The notes under the pieces: model-generated
Database searches by the model: none
The model's input: the letters and a program-made list of their open reading frames with translations, nothing else
Told to the model about the DNA's origin: nothing
Shown here: in pieces, positions 36,546-48,378 of the stretch
How the letters are laid out: each line of letters begins with the position of its first letter
Numbering within the stretch: the stretch's first letter is position 1
NCBI RefSeq assembly: GCF_001423105.1
Contig: NZ_LMNV01000003.1
Location: 198,473-262,472, forward strand
Source: Frondihabitans sp. Leaf304
GTDB taxonomy: Bacteria > Actinomycetota > Actinomycetes > Actinomycetales > Microbacteriaceae
Direction of reading: 5' to 3'
DNA: 64,000 nucleotides
Position numbers and translations under genes: made by a program

Positions 36546-36962
36546 CTAGGCAGCCGTCCGCTGCCGCCGCTTCGCCAGCGTGATCGCCAGAGCTCGCCAT
36601 CCGAGCAGAAAGACACCGAGCACGATGGTGGTCACGATGACGAAGCTCACCGCTACGCCCTGACCCGACGAATCACGCAGCAGCATCCCGACGAACACGG
36701 TCGCGACCCAGATCACGACTCCCGAGTGCAGCGTCACGAACGGCCACCGGAATCCGACGATGCCGAGCCACCCGATCACCAGCCCGCACACGAACGGCCA
36801 GGCCGTCGTCAGCACTCCGACGAACGCGTCCGACTCCGCGTGACTGCGTCGACCGATCAGCACGAAGACCAGCACCAGCGCGAGGTCGATCACGAACGAC
36901 CACCACGGGAACCGCCGAAAGACGGTCGACGACGGATTCACGATCCGATCGATGACGCCCAT
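36546..36962 (-). CDS. DUF3054 family membrane protein
   Basis: This 138-residue protein has four hydrophobic segments. It shows the family pattern WWSFVIDLALVLVFVLIGRRSHAES, TAWPFVCGLVIGW and SGVVIWVATVFVGMLLRD. It is a conserved actinobacterial integral membrane protein with no known function. Its start overlaps the stop of the upstream gene by one base (TGATG), so it is translated with the CxxC protein. Confidence 0.82.
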   Translation of the reverse strand: MGVIDRIVNPSSTVFRRFPWWSFVIDLALVLVFVLIGRRSHAESDAFVGVLTTAWPFVCGLVIGWLGIVGFRWPFVTLHSGVVIWVATVFVGMLLRDSSGQGVAVSFVIVTTIVLGVFLLGWRALAITLAKRRQRTAA

Positions 36963-37642
36963 CAGCGCGACCTCGGATTTTCGAGGGCCCGCGACAGCTC
37001 GGCGAGGAGCTCGTCGATCTGCGGTTCGACCAGGCGGTCGATTGCGTCGGAGATCCGGGTGCGGTGTTCGACGAGAGCAAGGCAGACGGCAGTGCCGACC
37101 TGCCGGGCGTGGTCGTCGGCGAGTTCGAGTTCGGTGCGCAAAGCGGCTTTAGCTTCTTCCGAGTAGCTGGCGGGGGCGTCGGCGAGCGACGAGGGGGCAG
37201 GATCCGACGGCTCGGCACGAGCGGGCGGCACGACGCGGTCGGCTTCCGCGAGTTCGGCGAGGGTGAAGAGGTAGGGCTGCCCGGGCTCCGGCTCGGGATC
37301 GATCTCGAGCCCCTGGAACTCGAGGGCGAGACCCTCGTCGGGCTTGTAGCCGGCGGGCTCCGGCTGGGCGGCGCGGCTCAGCTCGCGCGAGACGAGTGGC
37401 AGGTTGCGCGCCGTGTACTCCTCGACCGCCTCGTCGATGATGACGCGCATGCGACTGAGCAGAGCGTGCTGCACGGTGTGCGGCACCTCATGGTCGAACC
37501 CAGCCGCTGTCGCGACTGGCGAGCCCAGGCAGAGCCGGCACACTTTCGTCCGAGCCCGGGAGGTGCCGATCTCCCAGCGCGGCAGCCATCGAAGGAAGGC
37601 GTCGACGCCGTTGCGCACGCGCCCCTCGATCGAATCGGCCAT
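36962..37642 (-). CDS. Hypothetical acidic protein with CxxC motif
   Basis: This protein of about 226 residues is not recognised. It has a basic N-terminus with one CRLC pair followed by a HEVPHTVQHALLSRMR segment, which could be half of a metal site. A helix-rich middle (IIDEAVEEYTARNLPLVSRELSRA), a Pro/Glu-rich linker, and a C-terminal helical segment rich in Glu, Ala and Leu follow. It has no membrane segment. ATG 37642 is preferred, with 37648 as the alternative. It is co-translated with the DUF3054 membrane protein, suggesting a functional pair. Confidence 0.6.
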   Translation of the reverse strand: MADSIEGRVRNGVDAFLRWLPRWEIGTSRARTKVCRLCLGSPVATAAGFDHEVPHTVQHALLSRMRVIIDEAVEEYTARNLPLVSRELSRAAQPEPAGYKPDEGLALEFQGLEIDPEPEPGQPYLFTLAELAEADRVVPPARAEPSDPAPSSLADAPASYSEEAKAALRTELELADDHARQVGTAVCLALVEHRTRISDAIDRLVEPQIDELLAELSRALENPRSR

Positions 37643-37682
37643 GCGCACATCGTACGGCGAGGACCCCCGTATTCACCGCTAC

Positions 37683-37719
37683 GCCGATCGCGTGCCCCCT
37701 CTGCCGATCGCGTGCCCCC
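37683..37719. repeat. Two-copy 17-bp tandem repeat (period 20)
   Basis: GCCGATCGCGTGCCCCC occurs at 37683-37699 and 37703-37719, just downstream of the next leftward gene's start and immediately before the 79-bp palindromic element. Confidence 0.75.
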
Positions 37720-37725
37720 GCTGCA

Positions 37726-37804
37726 AATTTGAAGGAGAAACCGGGCGGCGACCTCGTCGGATCCTGATGTCTTCGTCGGCGGCGCGACGTTTCTCCTTCA
37801 AATT
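37726..37804. repeat. 79-bp palindromic element, copy A
   Basis: AATTTGAAGGAGAAAC (37726-37741) is a perfect inverted copy of 37789-37804. The inside carries ATGTCTTCGTCGGCG (37767-37781) and a GGATCCT heptamer. A second element with the same length and the same internal spacing lies at 54191-54269, about 68% identical. Function unknown. Confidence 0.75.
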
Positions 37805-37805
37805 C

Positions 37806-37880
37806 GGGCGGGCCACAGCTCGGGTGGGCAGCAGACCGGGCGGGCAGCAGAGCGGGCAGGCAACAGCTCGGGCAGGCCGA
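37806..37880. repeat. Degenerate tandem repeat of about 16 bp
   Basis: Four imperfect units resembling CGGGCGGGCAGCAGA run up to the stop codon of the VOC protein gene. It looks like a minisatellite-type array of GC-rich units. Confidence 0.5.
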
Positions 37881-38309
37881 TCAGGCGCCGGCAGCAGCCG
37901 AGTTGACCATCCAGTCGACGCCGAACTTGTCTTTCAGCATGCCGAACCGATCGCCCCAGGGAGCCAGCTCGTAGGGCGCGACGATGGTGGCGCCCGCGGC
38001 GAGCCCTTCCCAGTACGCGGCAAGTGTCTCGGAATCGCCGTCTCCGCCGCCGGACAGCGAGACGCTGATCGCACTGCCCGACTCGCCGGGCATCGACGAC
38101 GGGGCATCCGCGGCCATCAGCGTCAGGCCGCTGTCGGTGACGAGTTGGCCGTGCATGAGCAGCTGCTCCTCACCGGGGAACTGCTCCGCCATGCCGCCCT
38201 CGGCGAAGGTCATCGTGGTGGGGGTGCCGCCGAGCACCGAGGCGTAGAAGTCGAGGGCCTCGCGAGCCTGACCGCGAAAATTCAGATACGGGTTGAGCGT
38301 GATAGCCAT
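37881..38309 (-). CDS. VOC/PhnB-like glyoxalase-fold protein
   Basis: This 142-residue protein starts MAITLNPYLNFRGQAREALDFYASVLGG, the classical opening of PhnB-like vicinal-oxygen-chelate proteins. It ends WGDRFGMLKDKFGVDWMVN. The family shares the glyoxalase fold but often lacks a known activity. No operon partner: the 5' side faces the divergent GDSL hydrolase gene, and the 3' side is the repeat-filled intergenic region. Confidence 0.88.
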   Translation of the reverse strand: MAITLNPYLNFRGQAREALDFYASVLGGTPTTMTFAEGGMAEQFPGEEQLLMHGQLVTDSGLTLMAADAPSSMPGESGSAISVSLSGGGDGDSETLAAYWEGLAAGATIVAPYELAPWGDRFGMLKDKFGVDWMVNSAAAGA

Positions 38310-38402
38310 GGGACCCTCCCGGTCTCGATGTCACAGCCGTTGTGACGGCGCCAGTCTCCCGCTCGGAGGAGGTGCACCACAAGGTGCCCGTACGATTGGC
38401 AG

Positions 38403-39566
38403 ATGCCGAAAACGAAGCGAAGGATCCGTCGGATCCTGCGCTTGGCCCCCGTCCTGGCCCTGCTCGTCGGTTGCGGCGTCGCTCTGCCCCTGCCCGCTAC
38501 CGCGGCCACCTCGGGCGCAAGCCCGGCAGACGGTCCCGAGTATGTCGCCCTCGGCGATTCGTATGCCGCGGGCTACGGCCTCACTCAGCCGACGGATCGT
38601 CCTGTCGCCGCGTGCGGTCAATCCGCCCTCGACTACCCCCACCTCGTCGCGTCGTCGCTGGGCCTCGACCTCACCGATGTGTCGTGCGCGGGTGCGACCA
38701 CCGCCGATATCGTGTCGACGCGCCAGCACGGCGCCGATCCGCAGGCCGATGCCCTCGGCAGTCAGACAAAAGTGGTCACGGTGTCGATCGGCGGCAACGA
38801 CGCGGGTCTCTTCTCGACGGCGTCAAAATGTATCGCCGTTGCGAAGGAGGGCCCCGTGATCAGCTCGGGGGCGTCGTCGTGCCGGTCAGCGCTCGTCACC
38901 GACGGCGTCGATTCGCTGGCCGCGGCGATCGACGGGCACGTCACCTCGGGGCTCCGATCGGCGTTCGCCACGATCGCGTCGCGGGCACCGCAGGCGAAGG
39001 TGATCGTCGTCGGCTACCCGGCCATCTTCCCGGACGCAGCCCACACTCCTGCGGCGGGATGCTTCCGCCCGGTCGTCTCGGCGTCGACCCTCACCGACGG
39101 GCTGCCCACGAACGGCTTCCCCTTCACCGCTACCGACGTGAAGTACCTCTCCGGTGTGCAGAATCACCTCGACGACGCCCTCCGCTCCGCTACGAAGGCC
39201 GCCGGCTTCACCTATGTGTCGACGCTCGCGGCGACCCGGGCGCACTCCGGCTGCGCGACCTCGGGGTCGTACATGCAGGGCATCACTCTGATCGCGTCGG
39301 CGGGATTTAGCGACATCTCGCTGCAGCGCGGTGCCCTGCATCCGAATGCCGCCGGCGCTCGCTTCCTGGCTGCGCAAACGGGTGCCGCCGTCGCGGCTGC
39401 TCTCGCGCCCACCGCGTCTCCTTCGCCGACGTCGTCGCCCACAGGCTCGGACGGCTTCACGATCGACCTCGGCTGGATCGTGTTCGGCGGGATCCTGGTG
39501 GTCTTCGCTGTGATCGTGCTGCTCGCCTGGCGCGGTATCACCCGCGCTCGCGCCGACCGACGCTAG
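38403..39566 (+). CDS. Secreted SGNH/GDSL hydrolase with C-terminal membrane anchor
   Basis: This 387-residue protein has a signal peptide (about 1-35). The SGNH domain has block I ALGDSYAAGYG (catalytic Ser), block III IGGND, and C-terminal HPNAAG (catalytic His). Several Cys residues probably form disulfides, as in secreted actinobacterial lipases of the Rv0518/SCO-type. A Ser/Pro/Thr-rich linker and one transmembrane helix (WIVFGGILVVFAVIVLLAW) with a basic tail anchor it outside the cell. It probably hydrolyses a lipid or glycan ester. Two GGATCC hexamers fall in codons 7-12. Confidence 0.9.
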   Translation: MPKTKRRIRRILRLAPVLALLVGCGVALPLPATAATSGASPADGPEYVALGDSYAAGYGLTQPTDRPVAACGQSALDYPHLVASSLGLDLTDVSCAGATTADIVSTRQHGADPQADALGSQTKVVTVSIGGNDAGLFSTASKCIAVAKEGPVISSGASSCRSALVTDGVDSLAAAIDGHVTSGLRSAFATIASRAPQAKVIVVGYPAIFPDAAHTPAAGCFRPVVSASTLTDGLPTNGFPFTATDVKYLSGVQNHLDDALRSATKAAGFTYVSTLAATRAHSGCATSGSYMQGITLIASAGFSDISLQRGALHPNAAGARFLAAQTGAAVAAALAPTASPSPTSSPTGSDGFTIDLGWIVFGGILVVFAVIVLLAWRGITRARADRR

Positions 39567-39590
39567 CGAATGCCTGATGGCCAGCCACCC

Positions 39591-39645
39591 GAGACGTCAA
39601 AATCGACCGGGCATCAGCGCCCCAAGAGGTCGATTCAGAGGTCTC
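39591..39645. terminator. Bidirectional terminator hairpin related to the one at 26135
   Basis: GAGAC...AATCGACC pairs with GGTCGATT...GTCTC with a 5-base internal loop. The arms are clearly related to the 26135 hairpin (GAGAC-TC-AAA-CGACC pattern), and it also lies between convergent genes. Its right arm reaches into the stop codon of the DUF3097 gene. Confidence 0.65.
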
Positions 39646-40489
39646 ACGCGGCGGGCGCCGTGATGAAGTCGATCAGCTCTTCGACTCGGCCCAGAAAGGC
39701 CGGCTCGAGGTCGGCGAACGTCCGCACCTGGCCGAGGATCCGCTGCCACGCCCGGGCGATATCGGCCTGCTCGTCGTGCGGCCACCCGAGTGCCTGGCAG
39801 ATGCCGTGCTTCCACTCGATGGAGCGCGGAATCGTCGGCCACTCCGTCATGCCGAGCCGCCCCGGCTTGACCGACTGCCACACGTCGACATACGGGTGCC
39901 CGACGACCAGCACCGAGCGGCCGAGCGGGCTGCGGCTGATCTGTTCGGCGATCCGGCTCTCTTTCGAGCCCTTCACCAGGTGATCGACGAGCACACCGAC
40001 CTTGCGCGTGGGCGAGGGCTTGAACTCCTTGAGCACGTCGGCGAGGTGGTCGACGCCTTCGAGGTATTCGACGGCGACGCCCTCGATCCGCAGGTCGTGC
40101 CCCCAGACCTTCTCGACGAGCTCGGCGTCGTGCCGCCCCTCGACGAAGATGCGGCTCGGCAAGGCCACGCGCGCTGTGGCGTCAGTCACCGCGAATGACC
40201 CGGAGGCCGACCGGAGACGCCCCTGAGGCGCCGCCCGGGGGTACTGCAGCCGCACGGGCTCGCCGTCGATCGCGAAGGCCGAGGTGAGCGGAAACGCACG
40301 GACGCGGTCTTTCCAATCGACGAGCTCCACCGTCTGGGCTTCGACGCGCACGATGGCGCCGGTGAACCCTGATCGGGTCTCTTCGACGACGAGGTCGCGC
40401 ACGGCGTCGACGACACGGGGCGGTTTGCGCCCCGCGTCTTTCCAGCCCTTCGCGAGGACGTCGTCGCCGTAGCGATCGAAATCGGTCAT
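39644..40489 (-). CDS. DUF3097 family protein
   Basis: This 281-residue soluble protein is a full-length DUF3097 member, an actinobacterial family of unknown function. It is recognised by YGDDVLAKGW at the N-terminus, RIFVEGRHDAELVEKVWGHDLR, GVLVDHLVKGSKESRIAE and GHPYVDVWQSVKP. The EGRHDAE / VDHL pattern is reminiscent of a Toprim-like acidic core, but that is my inference. It lies 10 bp after the upstream membrane protein gene. Confidence 0.85.
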   Translation of the reverse strand: MTDFDRYGDDVLAKGWKDAGRKPPRVVDAVRDLVVEETRSGFTGAIVRVEAQTVELVDWKDRVRAFPLTSAFAIDGEPVRLQYPRAAPQGRLRSASGSFAVTDATARVALPSRIFVEGRHDAELVEKVWGHDLRIEGVAVEYLEGVDHLADVLKEFKPSPTRKVGVLVDHLVKGSKESRIAEQISRSPLGRSVLVVGHPYVDVWQSVKPGRLGMTEWPTIPRSIEWKHGICQALGWPHDEQADIARAWQRILGQVRTFADLEPAFLGRVEELIDFITAPAA

Positions 40490-40499
40490 GGCCCCTCCT

Positions 40500-41054
40500 C
40501 TAGCGGCGTCGCGCGGCCTTGGCCTCGGCCGGCTGGAATCCGTCGGCGAAGACCCACACCGCGAACACGAGCAGGCCGATGATGTACAGCGCCGAGACGA
40601 CCACCGGCAGCCACGGCGATTCGAGCAGGCCGTTCTTCTGCGAGACGACCGCCACCATCACCTCGGCGGCGAGAAACCAGAACGTGATTCCGATGGCCCG
40701 CGACAGGTAGATGAAGTAGCGGTGCTTCATCTCGCGCACCCGCTCGCGTCCGCCCGACTTCCAGTAGGCGGCGTGCGGCACGAGCATGTGCCGCGCCGGA
40801 GTCACCGCGAAAGCGAGAGAGCCGAGGATCCACGCGCCGAGCACGATGAGCCCGGCGATCGTGGCGGTGATCTCGAGATCGCTCCGTGACGCCGCGAGCC
40901 CCTGCTTGCCCGCCGAGGCCCAGATGAGGATCGAGTGGGCGGGCAGCACCCGCGAAGCCACGATGACAGCGACCACGAGTGCCACCAGGCCGATCAGGCC
41001 CGGACGCAGCGGCGTGAGCCACCAGGCCGTGCCCTTCGGAGCGGGGGAAGACAC
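40500..41054 (-). CDS. Hypothetical four-helix membrane protein
   Basis: This 184-residue protein has four hydrophobic segments, around 18-40, 62-84, 115-135 and 145-168. A basic cytoplasmic loop (KSGGRERVREMKHRYF) and a basic C-terminus (AKAARRR) are also visible. I do not recognise the family. It is transcribed with DUF3097 downstream and sits 13 bp after gatB, so it may be part of a long gatC-gatA-gatB transcript. Confidence 0.65.
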   Translation of the reverse strand: MSSPAPKGTAWWLTPLRPGLIGLVALVVAVIVASRVLPAHSILIWASAGKQGLAASRSDLEITATIAGLIVLGAWILGSLAFAVTPARHMLVPHAAYWKSGGRERVREMKHRYFIYLSRAIGITFWFLAAEVMVAVVSQKNGLLESPWLPVVVSALYIIGLLVFAVWVFADGFQPAEAKAARRR

Positions 41055-41067
41055 TGTGCCGGACAGC

Positions 41068-42576
41068 TCAGGCCTGCGCTCTCTCGAGCACGAGCTCGCG
41101 AACTCGGGCCGCGTCGGCCTGACCCTTCATCGCCTTCATGACCGCGCCGATCACCGCGCCGGCCGCCTGCACCTTGCCGTCGCGGATCTTGGCCAGCACG
41201 TCGGGCTGGGCAGCCAGCGCGTCGTCGATGGCCGCGATCAGCGCCCCGTCGTCGGAGACCACCTTGAGCCCGCGCTTCTCGACGACCTCGGACGGCGATC
41301 CCTCGCCGGCGATGACCCCTTCGAGCACCTGGCGCGCGAGGCGGTCGGTGAGCTCGCCGGAGTCGATGAGCGTGATGAGCTCGGCGACCTGCTGCGGGGT
41401 GACCAGCGAGGAGGCCTCGACCTCGGGGCCGGCGGCGTTGGCAAGGCGCGCGATTTCGCCGGTCCACCATTTGCGAGCGGCCTGGGGCGAGGATCCTGCG
41501 CTCACCGTCTCGACGATCTCACCGAGCAGACCGGCATTCTTGACGTCCTGGAACTCCAGGTCGGTGAAGCCCCACTCGGCCTTCAGTCGCGTCCGCATCA
41601 CGGCCGGCGACTCGGGCAGCGCCGCGCGCAGCTCGTCGATCAGCTCGAGCGACGGCTCGACCGGGAGCAGGTCGGGCTCGGGGAAGTAGCGGTAGTCGTC
41701 GGCGTCGCTCTTGGGGCGCCCGGCGGAGGTGCGCCCGGTGTCTTCGTGCCAGTGGCGCGTCTCCTGCGTGATCGAGCCGCCCGCGGCGAGGATCGCAGCC
41801 TGACGCTGGATCTCGTAGCGGATGGCGCGCTCGACGGCGCGGAACGAGTTGACGTTCTTGGTCTCGGTGCGGGTGCCGAGCTTCTCCTGGCCGCGGGGGC
41901 GCAGTGAGATGTTGGCGTCGCAGCGCAGGTTGCCGCGCTCCATCTTCGCCTCCGAGATGCCGAGACCGCGGACGATGTCGCGGATGGTCTCGACGTAGGC
42001 GGCACCGAGCTCGGGGGCGAGGTGCTCCGCGCCGATGATCGGGTGCGTGACGATCTCGACGAGCGGCACGCCGGCGCGGTTGTAGTCGACGAGGGAGTAC
42101 TCGGCGCCCTGGATCCGGCCGGTCGACCCTCCGACGTGAGTCAGCTTGCCGGCGTCCTCCTCCATGTGAGCACGCTCGACGGGCACCGTGAACAGCGTGC
42201 CGTCCGGCATCTCGACCTCGACCGAGCCCTCGAACGCGATCGGCTCGTCGGACTGGCTGATCTGGTAGTTCTTGGCGAGGTCGGGGTAGAAGTAGTTCTT
42301 CCGCGCGAAGCGCGACGTCGGGGCGATCGAGCAGCCGAGCGCGAGGCCCAGGCTGATCGCGTACTTCACGGCCTGGCCGTTGACGACGGGCAGCGACCCC
42401 GGAAGACCGAGGTCGACCGGCGTGATGTTCGTGTTCGGCTCTCCGCCGAACTCGTTCGGGGCGTCGGAGAACATCTTGGTCTTGGTCGACAGCTCGACGT
42501 GCACCTCGAAGCCCACGACGGGCTCGAACATCTCGAGAGCCTTGTCGTAGTCCATCAGTTCTGGGCGGGCGGCCAT
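41068..42576 (-). CDS. gatB: Asp-tRNA(Asn)/Glu-tRNA(Gln) amidotransferase subunit B
   Basis: This 502-residue subunit of GatCAB forms Gln-tRNA(Gln) or Asn-tRNA(Asn) by amidating mischarged tRNA. Visible marks are [17 protein letters not shown] (cradle start), [27 protein letters not shown], and [10 protein letters not shown]. The helical tail and YqeY-like domain end the protein. The ATG at 42576 overlaps the gatA stop (TGATG). The longer open frame upstream is an artefact of overlapping gatA. Confidence 0.97.
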   Translation of the reverse strand: MAARPELMDYDKALEMFEPVVGFEVHVELSTKTKMFSDAPNEFGGEPNTNITPVDLGLPGSLPVVNGQAVKYAISLGLALGCSIAPTSRFARKNYFYPDLAKNYQISQSDEPIAFEGSVEVEMPDGTLFTVPVERAHMEEDAGKLTHVGGSTGRIQGAEYSLVDYNRAGVPLVEIVTHPIIGAEHLAPELGAAYVETIRDIVRGLGISEAKMERGNLRCDANISLRPRGQEKLGTRTETKNVNSFRAVERAIRYEIQRQAAILAAGGSITQETRHWHEDTGRTSAGRPKSDADDYRYFPEPDLLPVEPSLELIDELRAALPESPAVMRTRLKAEWGFTDLEFQDVKNAGLLGEIVETVSAGSSPQAARKWWTGEIARLANAAGPEVEASSLVTPQQVAELITLIDSGELTDRLARQVLEGVIAGEGSPSEVVEKRGLKVVSDDGALIAAIDDALAAQPDVLAKIRDGKVQAAGAVIGAVMKAMKGQADAARVRELVLERAQA

Positions 42577-44120
42577 CAGACGACTCCCTCGGTTGCGGCG
42601 GACTGTTCGGAGGCGCTGAGGCTCGGCGCCTTCGAGATGAGTGTGTGACCCCACGACTGCTCGAAGAGCTGCTCGAGCGCGGCACCGTAGGTGTAGAGGC
42701 GGGCGTCTTCGCGGGCCGGAGCCATGAGCTGGATGCCGGTCGGCAGGCCGTCTTCGTCGGCGAGGCCCATGGGGATCGACATGCCGGGGATTCCGGCGAG
42801 GTTCGCCGGGATCGTGGTCAGGTCGTTGAGGTACATCGCCAGCGGGTCGTCGATCTTCTCGCCGATCGGGAACGCCGTGGTCGGCGCGGAGGGCGAGAGG
42901 AGGATGTCGACCTCGTCGAACATACGGGCGAAGTCGCGCTGCACGAGCGTGCGCACCTTTTGCGCGCTGCCGTAGTAGGCGTCGTAGTAGCCCGCGCTGA
43001 GCGCGTAGGTGCCGAGGATGATCCGGCGCTTGACCTCGGGGCCGAAGCCCTGCTCGCGAGTCGCCGACATGACCTGCTCGACCGTGCCGCCGCCCTCGGG
43101 GTTGACACGGAGACCGAAGCGGACCGAGTCGAACTTCGCGAGGTTCGACGACGCCTCGGCGGGCAGGATCAGGTAATAGGCGCTGATCGCGTACTCGAAG
43201 CTGGGGGCCGAGACCTCGACGATCTCGGCGCCGGCACTCGTCAGCAAGGCGACGGCGTCGGCGAAGCGGGCCTTGACGCCCTGCTGGAAGCCGTCGCCGT
43301 TCAGCTCCTTCACGATGCCGATCTTGACGCCCTGCAGCGAGCCGGGAGCGAGGCCGGCGGTGGCCGCATCGGCGAACGAGGGCCATTCGTCGCGCAGCGA
43401 GGTCGAGTCGCGCTTGTCGTGCCCCTTGATGACGTCGTGAAGGAGCGCCGAGTCGAGCACGGTGCGGCTGACGGGCCCGACCTGATCGAGCGACGATGCG
43501 AGCGCGATGGCTCCGTATCGGCTCACCGAGCCGTAGGTGGGCTTCACGCCGACCGTGCCCGTGACGGCGCCGGGCTGACGGATCGATCCGCCGGTGTCGC
43601 TGCCGAGGGCAAGCGGCGCCTCGAACGCGGCGACAGCCGCGGCCGAGCCTCCGCCGGAGCCTCCGGGGATCCGGTCGAGGTTCCACGGGTTGTGGGTCGG
43701 GCCATAGGCCGAGAACTCGGTCGACGAGCCCATCGCGAACTCGTCCATGTTGGTCTTGCCGAGCGGCACGAGGTCGGCGGCGCGAAGCTTCGCGACGACG
43801 GTCGCGTCGTACGGCGGCACCCAGCCCTCGAGGATCTTCGAGCCGGAGGTCGAGGGCATGTCGGAGGTGCACAGCACGTCTTTGATGGCGATCGGCACAC
43901 CGGCGAGCGGGCCGAGCTTCTCTCCGGCTTTGCGCTTCGCGTCGATCTCGGCCGCCGTCTGAAGGGCCGCCTCGCTCACGTGGAGGAACGCGTGCACGTC
44001 TTTGTCGACGCTCGCGATCCGGTCGAGGTGGGCTTTCGTGGCCTCGACGCTCGAGACCTCGCCCGAAGCGAGCTTCGAAGCCAGGTCGGCCGCCGACAGG
44101 CGAATAAGGTCGTCGCTCAC
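42576..44120 (-). CDS. gatA: GatCAB amidotransferase subunit A
   Basis: This 514-residue amidase-signature protein hydrolyses glutamine to supply ammonia to GatB. The Ser-cisSer-Lys triad is visible: Lys80 in VPIAIKDVL, Ser155 in [10 protein letters not shown] and Ser179 in [11 protein letters not shown]. The GTG start overlaps the gatC stop (GTGA). The order gatC-gatA-gatB is the usual one. Confidence 0.97.
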   Translation of the reverse strand: MSDDLIRLSAADLASKLASGEVSSVEATKAHLDRIASVDKDVHAFLHVSEAALQTAAEIDAKRKAGEKLGPLAGVPIAIKDVLCTSDMPSTSGSKILEGWVPPYDATVVAKLRAADLVPLGKTNMDEFAMGSSTEFSAYGPTHNPWNLDRIPGGSGGGSAAAVAAFEAPLALGSDTGGSIRQPGAVTGTVGVKPTYGSVSRYGAIALASSLDQVGPVSRTVLDSALLHDVIKGHDKRDSTSLRDEWPSFADAATAGLAPGSLQGVKIGIVKELNGDGFQQGVKARFADAVALLTSAGAEIVEVSAPSFEYAISAYYLILPAEASSNLAKFDSVRFGLRVNPEGGGTVEQVMSATREQGFGPEVKRRIILGTYALSAGYYDAYYGSAQKVRTLVQRDFARMFDEVDILLSPSAPTTAFPIGEKIDDPLAMYLNDLTTIPANLAGIPGMSIPMGLADEDGLPTGIQLMAPAREDARLYTYGAALEQLFEQSWGHTLISKAPSLSASEQSAATEGVV

Positions 44121-44416
44121 TGCTCTTCTCCCAGGATCGCGCTCACCTTGAAGCGGCTTCCGTCGTGCTCGGGCGCACCCGCGAGTGCCTGCTCCTGCGT
44201 CAGCGTCTCGCCGACCACGTCGTCGCGGAACACGTTCGAAAGCGGGATCGGGTGGCTCGTCGCGGGAACGTCTTGCCCGGCGACCTCCTGCACCTTCGCG
44301 ATGCTGTCGACGATGTGCCCCAGCTCTCCGGTGAGTTTCTCGATCTCGTCGGGCGTGAGGGCGATGCGGGCGAGACCTGCCAGGTGCTCCACCTGCTCGC
44401 GGGTGATTTCAGACAT
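44117..44416 (-). CDS. gatC: GatCAB amidotransferase subunit C
   Basis: This 99-residue protein wraps the GatA-GatB interface and stabilises the complex. It begins [21 protein letters not shown], the family signature, and contains the LREDVV-like [12 protein letters not shown] segment. The ATG at 44416 is the first family-consistent start. The open frame upstream runs into the convergent-facing spacer and is not used. It is the first gene of gatCAB. Confidence 0.95.
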   Translation of the reverse strand: MSEITREQVEHLAGLARIALTPDEIEKLTGELGHIVDSIAKVQEVAGQDVPATSHPIPLSNVFRDDVVGETLTQEQALAGAPEHDGSRFKVSAILGEEQ

Positions 44417-44492
44417 GGCCCCAAGTCTATTCGGGCCCCGCCGAGGATCCGGCACGGCGCCGCCCTCCCCCGCGCTCGGAGGCGAGTCGGCG

Positions 44493-45974
44493 TTACGCGC
44501 CCACCGACTCCCGGTTGATGTCCTGGGGCCGTACCAGCCCGAGCGACGGGCCGTTCGTGAGCTCGGGCGCGCCCGGGTCGGGCCGTCGGCCGTCGGCGAG
44601 GTCGCCGCGACCGATGCCGATGAGCGCGAGGCTGCGCATCGAGTGGCTGCCGGCCGTGAAGTACTCGTTGTGCGAGACGACGGCCGTGACTCGCTGCTCG
44701 GTATACGGATCGACCATCGCCCCGAGATTGAGCTCCTTCGCCCCGAACGCCATCGATCCGGGATCGGCCCCGAACACCGCACTGCCCGCCACGGGGTCGA
44801 GGGCCGCCGCCGCGACGAAGACGTGACCGGCCGTGACGTCGAGCTTCGACGCCGTTGCGACCACGCTTCCGGGCGACCCCATGGCCACGAAGTCGTCGAC
44901 CCGGATGCGACCGGACGACAGGGCGATGGTCGAGGTCGTCGATCCGTAGGAGTGCGCGATGAGGGTGACCCGCGGCATGTCCGTTCGGCGATCGGCGTCG
45001 AGGCCCTGGATGGCGTCTTCGAGTTGCCGTGCTCCCGTCGTGGCCAGACCGATTCCGAGCACGTTCGTCAGGCCCGGCGTCTTGTAGCCCATCCACGCGA
45101 CGACGGCCGAGGTGGCGACGTGGTGCGAGACCGATGTCGAGAGGGTGTTCGACCAGAACGTCTGCGAGCTCTGCAGATCAGCGGCGGCCCCCGTGAGGCT
45201 CACCATCTGCGTTGTCACCGTGTAGAGCATGCCCGGCACGATCACGCTGACGTTGGCCGCCCGGTCGACATCGCCGACCGCCACGGCGGCCCGACCCGGA
45301 AACACGGTGTCGAGTGAGAGCAGACTCCGGTCGGAACCCGCTGCCAGTGCGGCCTGCACCTGGTCGAGCATGGCCACTCGTGGTGCCTCCGTCGACCCGC
45401 CGACGGCCTCGTGCGACTGCGCGGCCCGGGCACTCAGGCGCTGGAGCGTGCTCTCCAGGGTCAGTCGGTTGGCCGCGTCGCGGATCTTGTAGGGGATGCC
45501 CTCGAGGTTGCCGACGATCGACGGGAGCGCCGTGGCGAGGGCGGTGCGGCGCTCGAGCCCCAGAGATTGCCACCATGACCTCGTGGCCGTGGCGGATCCT
45601 TGGCGCCCGACGGCCGTCGCGAAGGCGACGTCTTCGCCGGTGTCGGAGTCGAGTGAACGGCCGAACCTCTCGAGCGTGGCGACGGGAGCTGTGCCGAGGC
45701 CGTCGAGACACGCGGCAGCGTCGGTGACCTCGCCCCGGCAGGCGGTCAGATCGCCGGCCGCGACGGCGGGCGCGAGCGAGACGGCCGAGCGGATCTCTCG
45801 ACCGGGTGCGATGCGGCTGTCGACCAGGGAGACAGGCGTCGCCGTGGCCGACACGTGGTGGCTCGGCGCCGACACCTGCTGGGCGGTCGCGTCGCTCATG
45901 GGCACGGCTGTAGGCCCGGCCACACCAAGCACGTGGACCGAGGAAATCAGGATGGCTGCGGCAAAGAACAGCAC
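44493..45974 (-). CDS. Secreted DUF1023 alpha/beta hydrolase
   Basis: This 493-residue exported protein has an N-terminal hydrophobic signal (FFAAAILISSVHVLGVAG). A long helical region and a C-terminal alpha/beta-hydrolase domain of DUF1023 type follow. The nucleophile elbow is AHSYGST, and the acid/base region includes VDPYTEQRVTAVVSHNEYF. Members are actinobacterial secreted esterase-like proteins of unknown substrate. The GTG start follows GAGG. It has a 112-bp upstream spacer to ligA and precedes gatC by 76 bp. Confidence 0.82.
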   Translation of the reverse strand: MLFFAAAILISSVHVLGVAGPTAVPMSDATAQQVSAPSHHVSATATPVSLVDSRIAPGREIRSAVSLAPAVAAGDLTACRGEVTDAAACLDGLGTAPVATLERFGRSLDSDTGEDVAFATAVGRQGSATATRSWWQSLGLERRTALATALPSIVGNLEGIPYKIRDAANRLTLESTLQRLSARAAQSHEAVGGSTEAPRVAMLDQVQAALAAGSDRSLLSLDTVFPGRAAVAVGDVDRAANVSVIVPGMLYTVTTQMVSLTGAAADLQSSQTFWSNTLSTSVSHHVATSAVVAWMGYKTPGLTNVLGIGLATTGARQLEDAIQGLDADRRTDMPRVTLIAHSYGSTTSTIALSSGRIRVDDFVAMGSPGSVVATASKLDVTAGHVFVAAAALDPVAGSAVFGADPGSMAFGAKELNLGAMVDPYTEQRVTAVVSHNEYFTAGSHSMRSLALIGIGRGDLADGRRPDPGAPELTNGPSLGLVRPQDINRESVGA

Positions 45975-46086
45975 GTCGGGGTTCCTCTACTAGCCCACCC
46001 GAATCTTGTACCCCTACAGACGAGATCGATGAGCTAGCACACAGCTTAGGAGCGCGACGCCTCCTGTGACCAGTACTGGGGTGGAA

Positions 46087-48378
<2,292 letters not shown>

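Noticed and set aside
41068-43872. Extended N-terminus for gatB
   Set aside because: The extension overlaps gatA in another frame. The gatB family start is at 42576.
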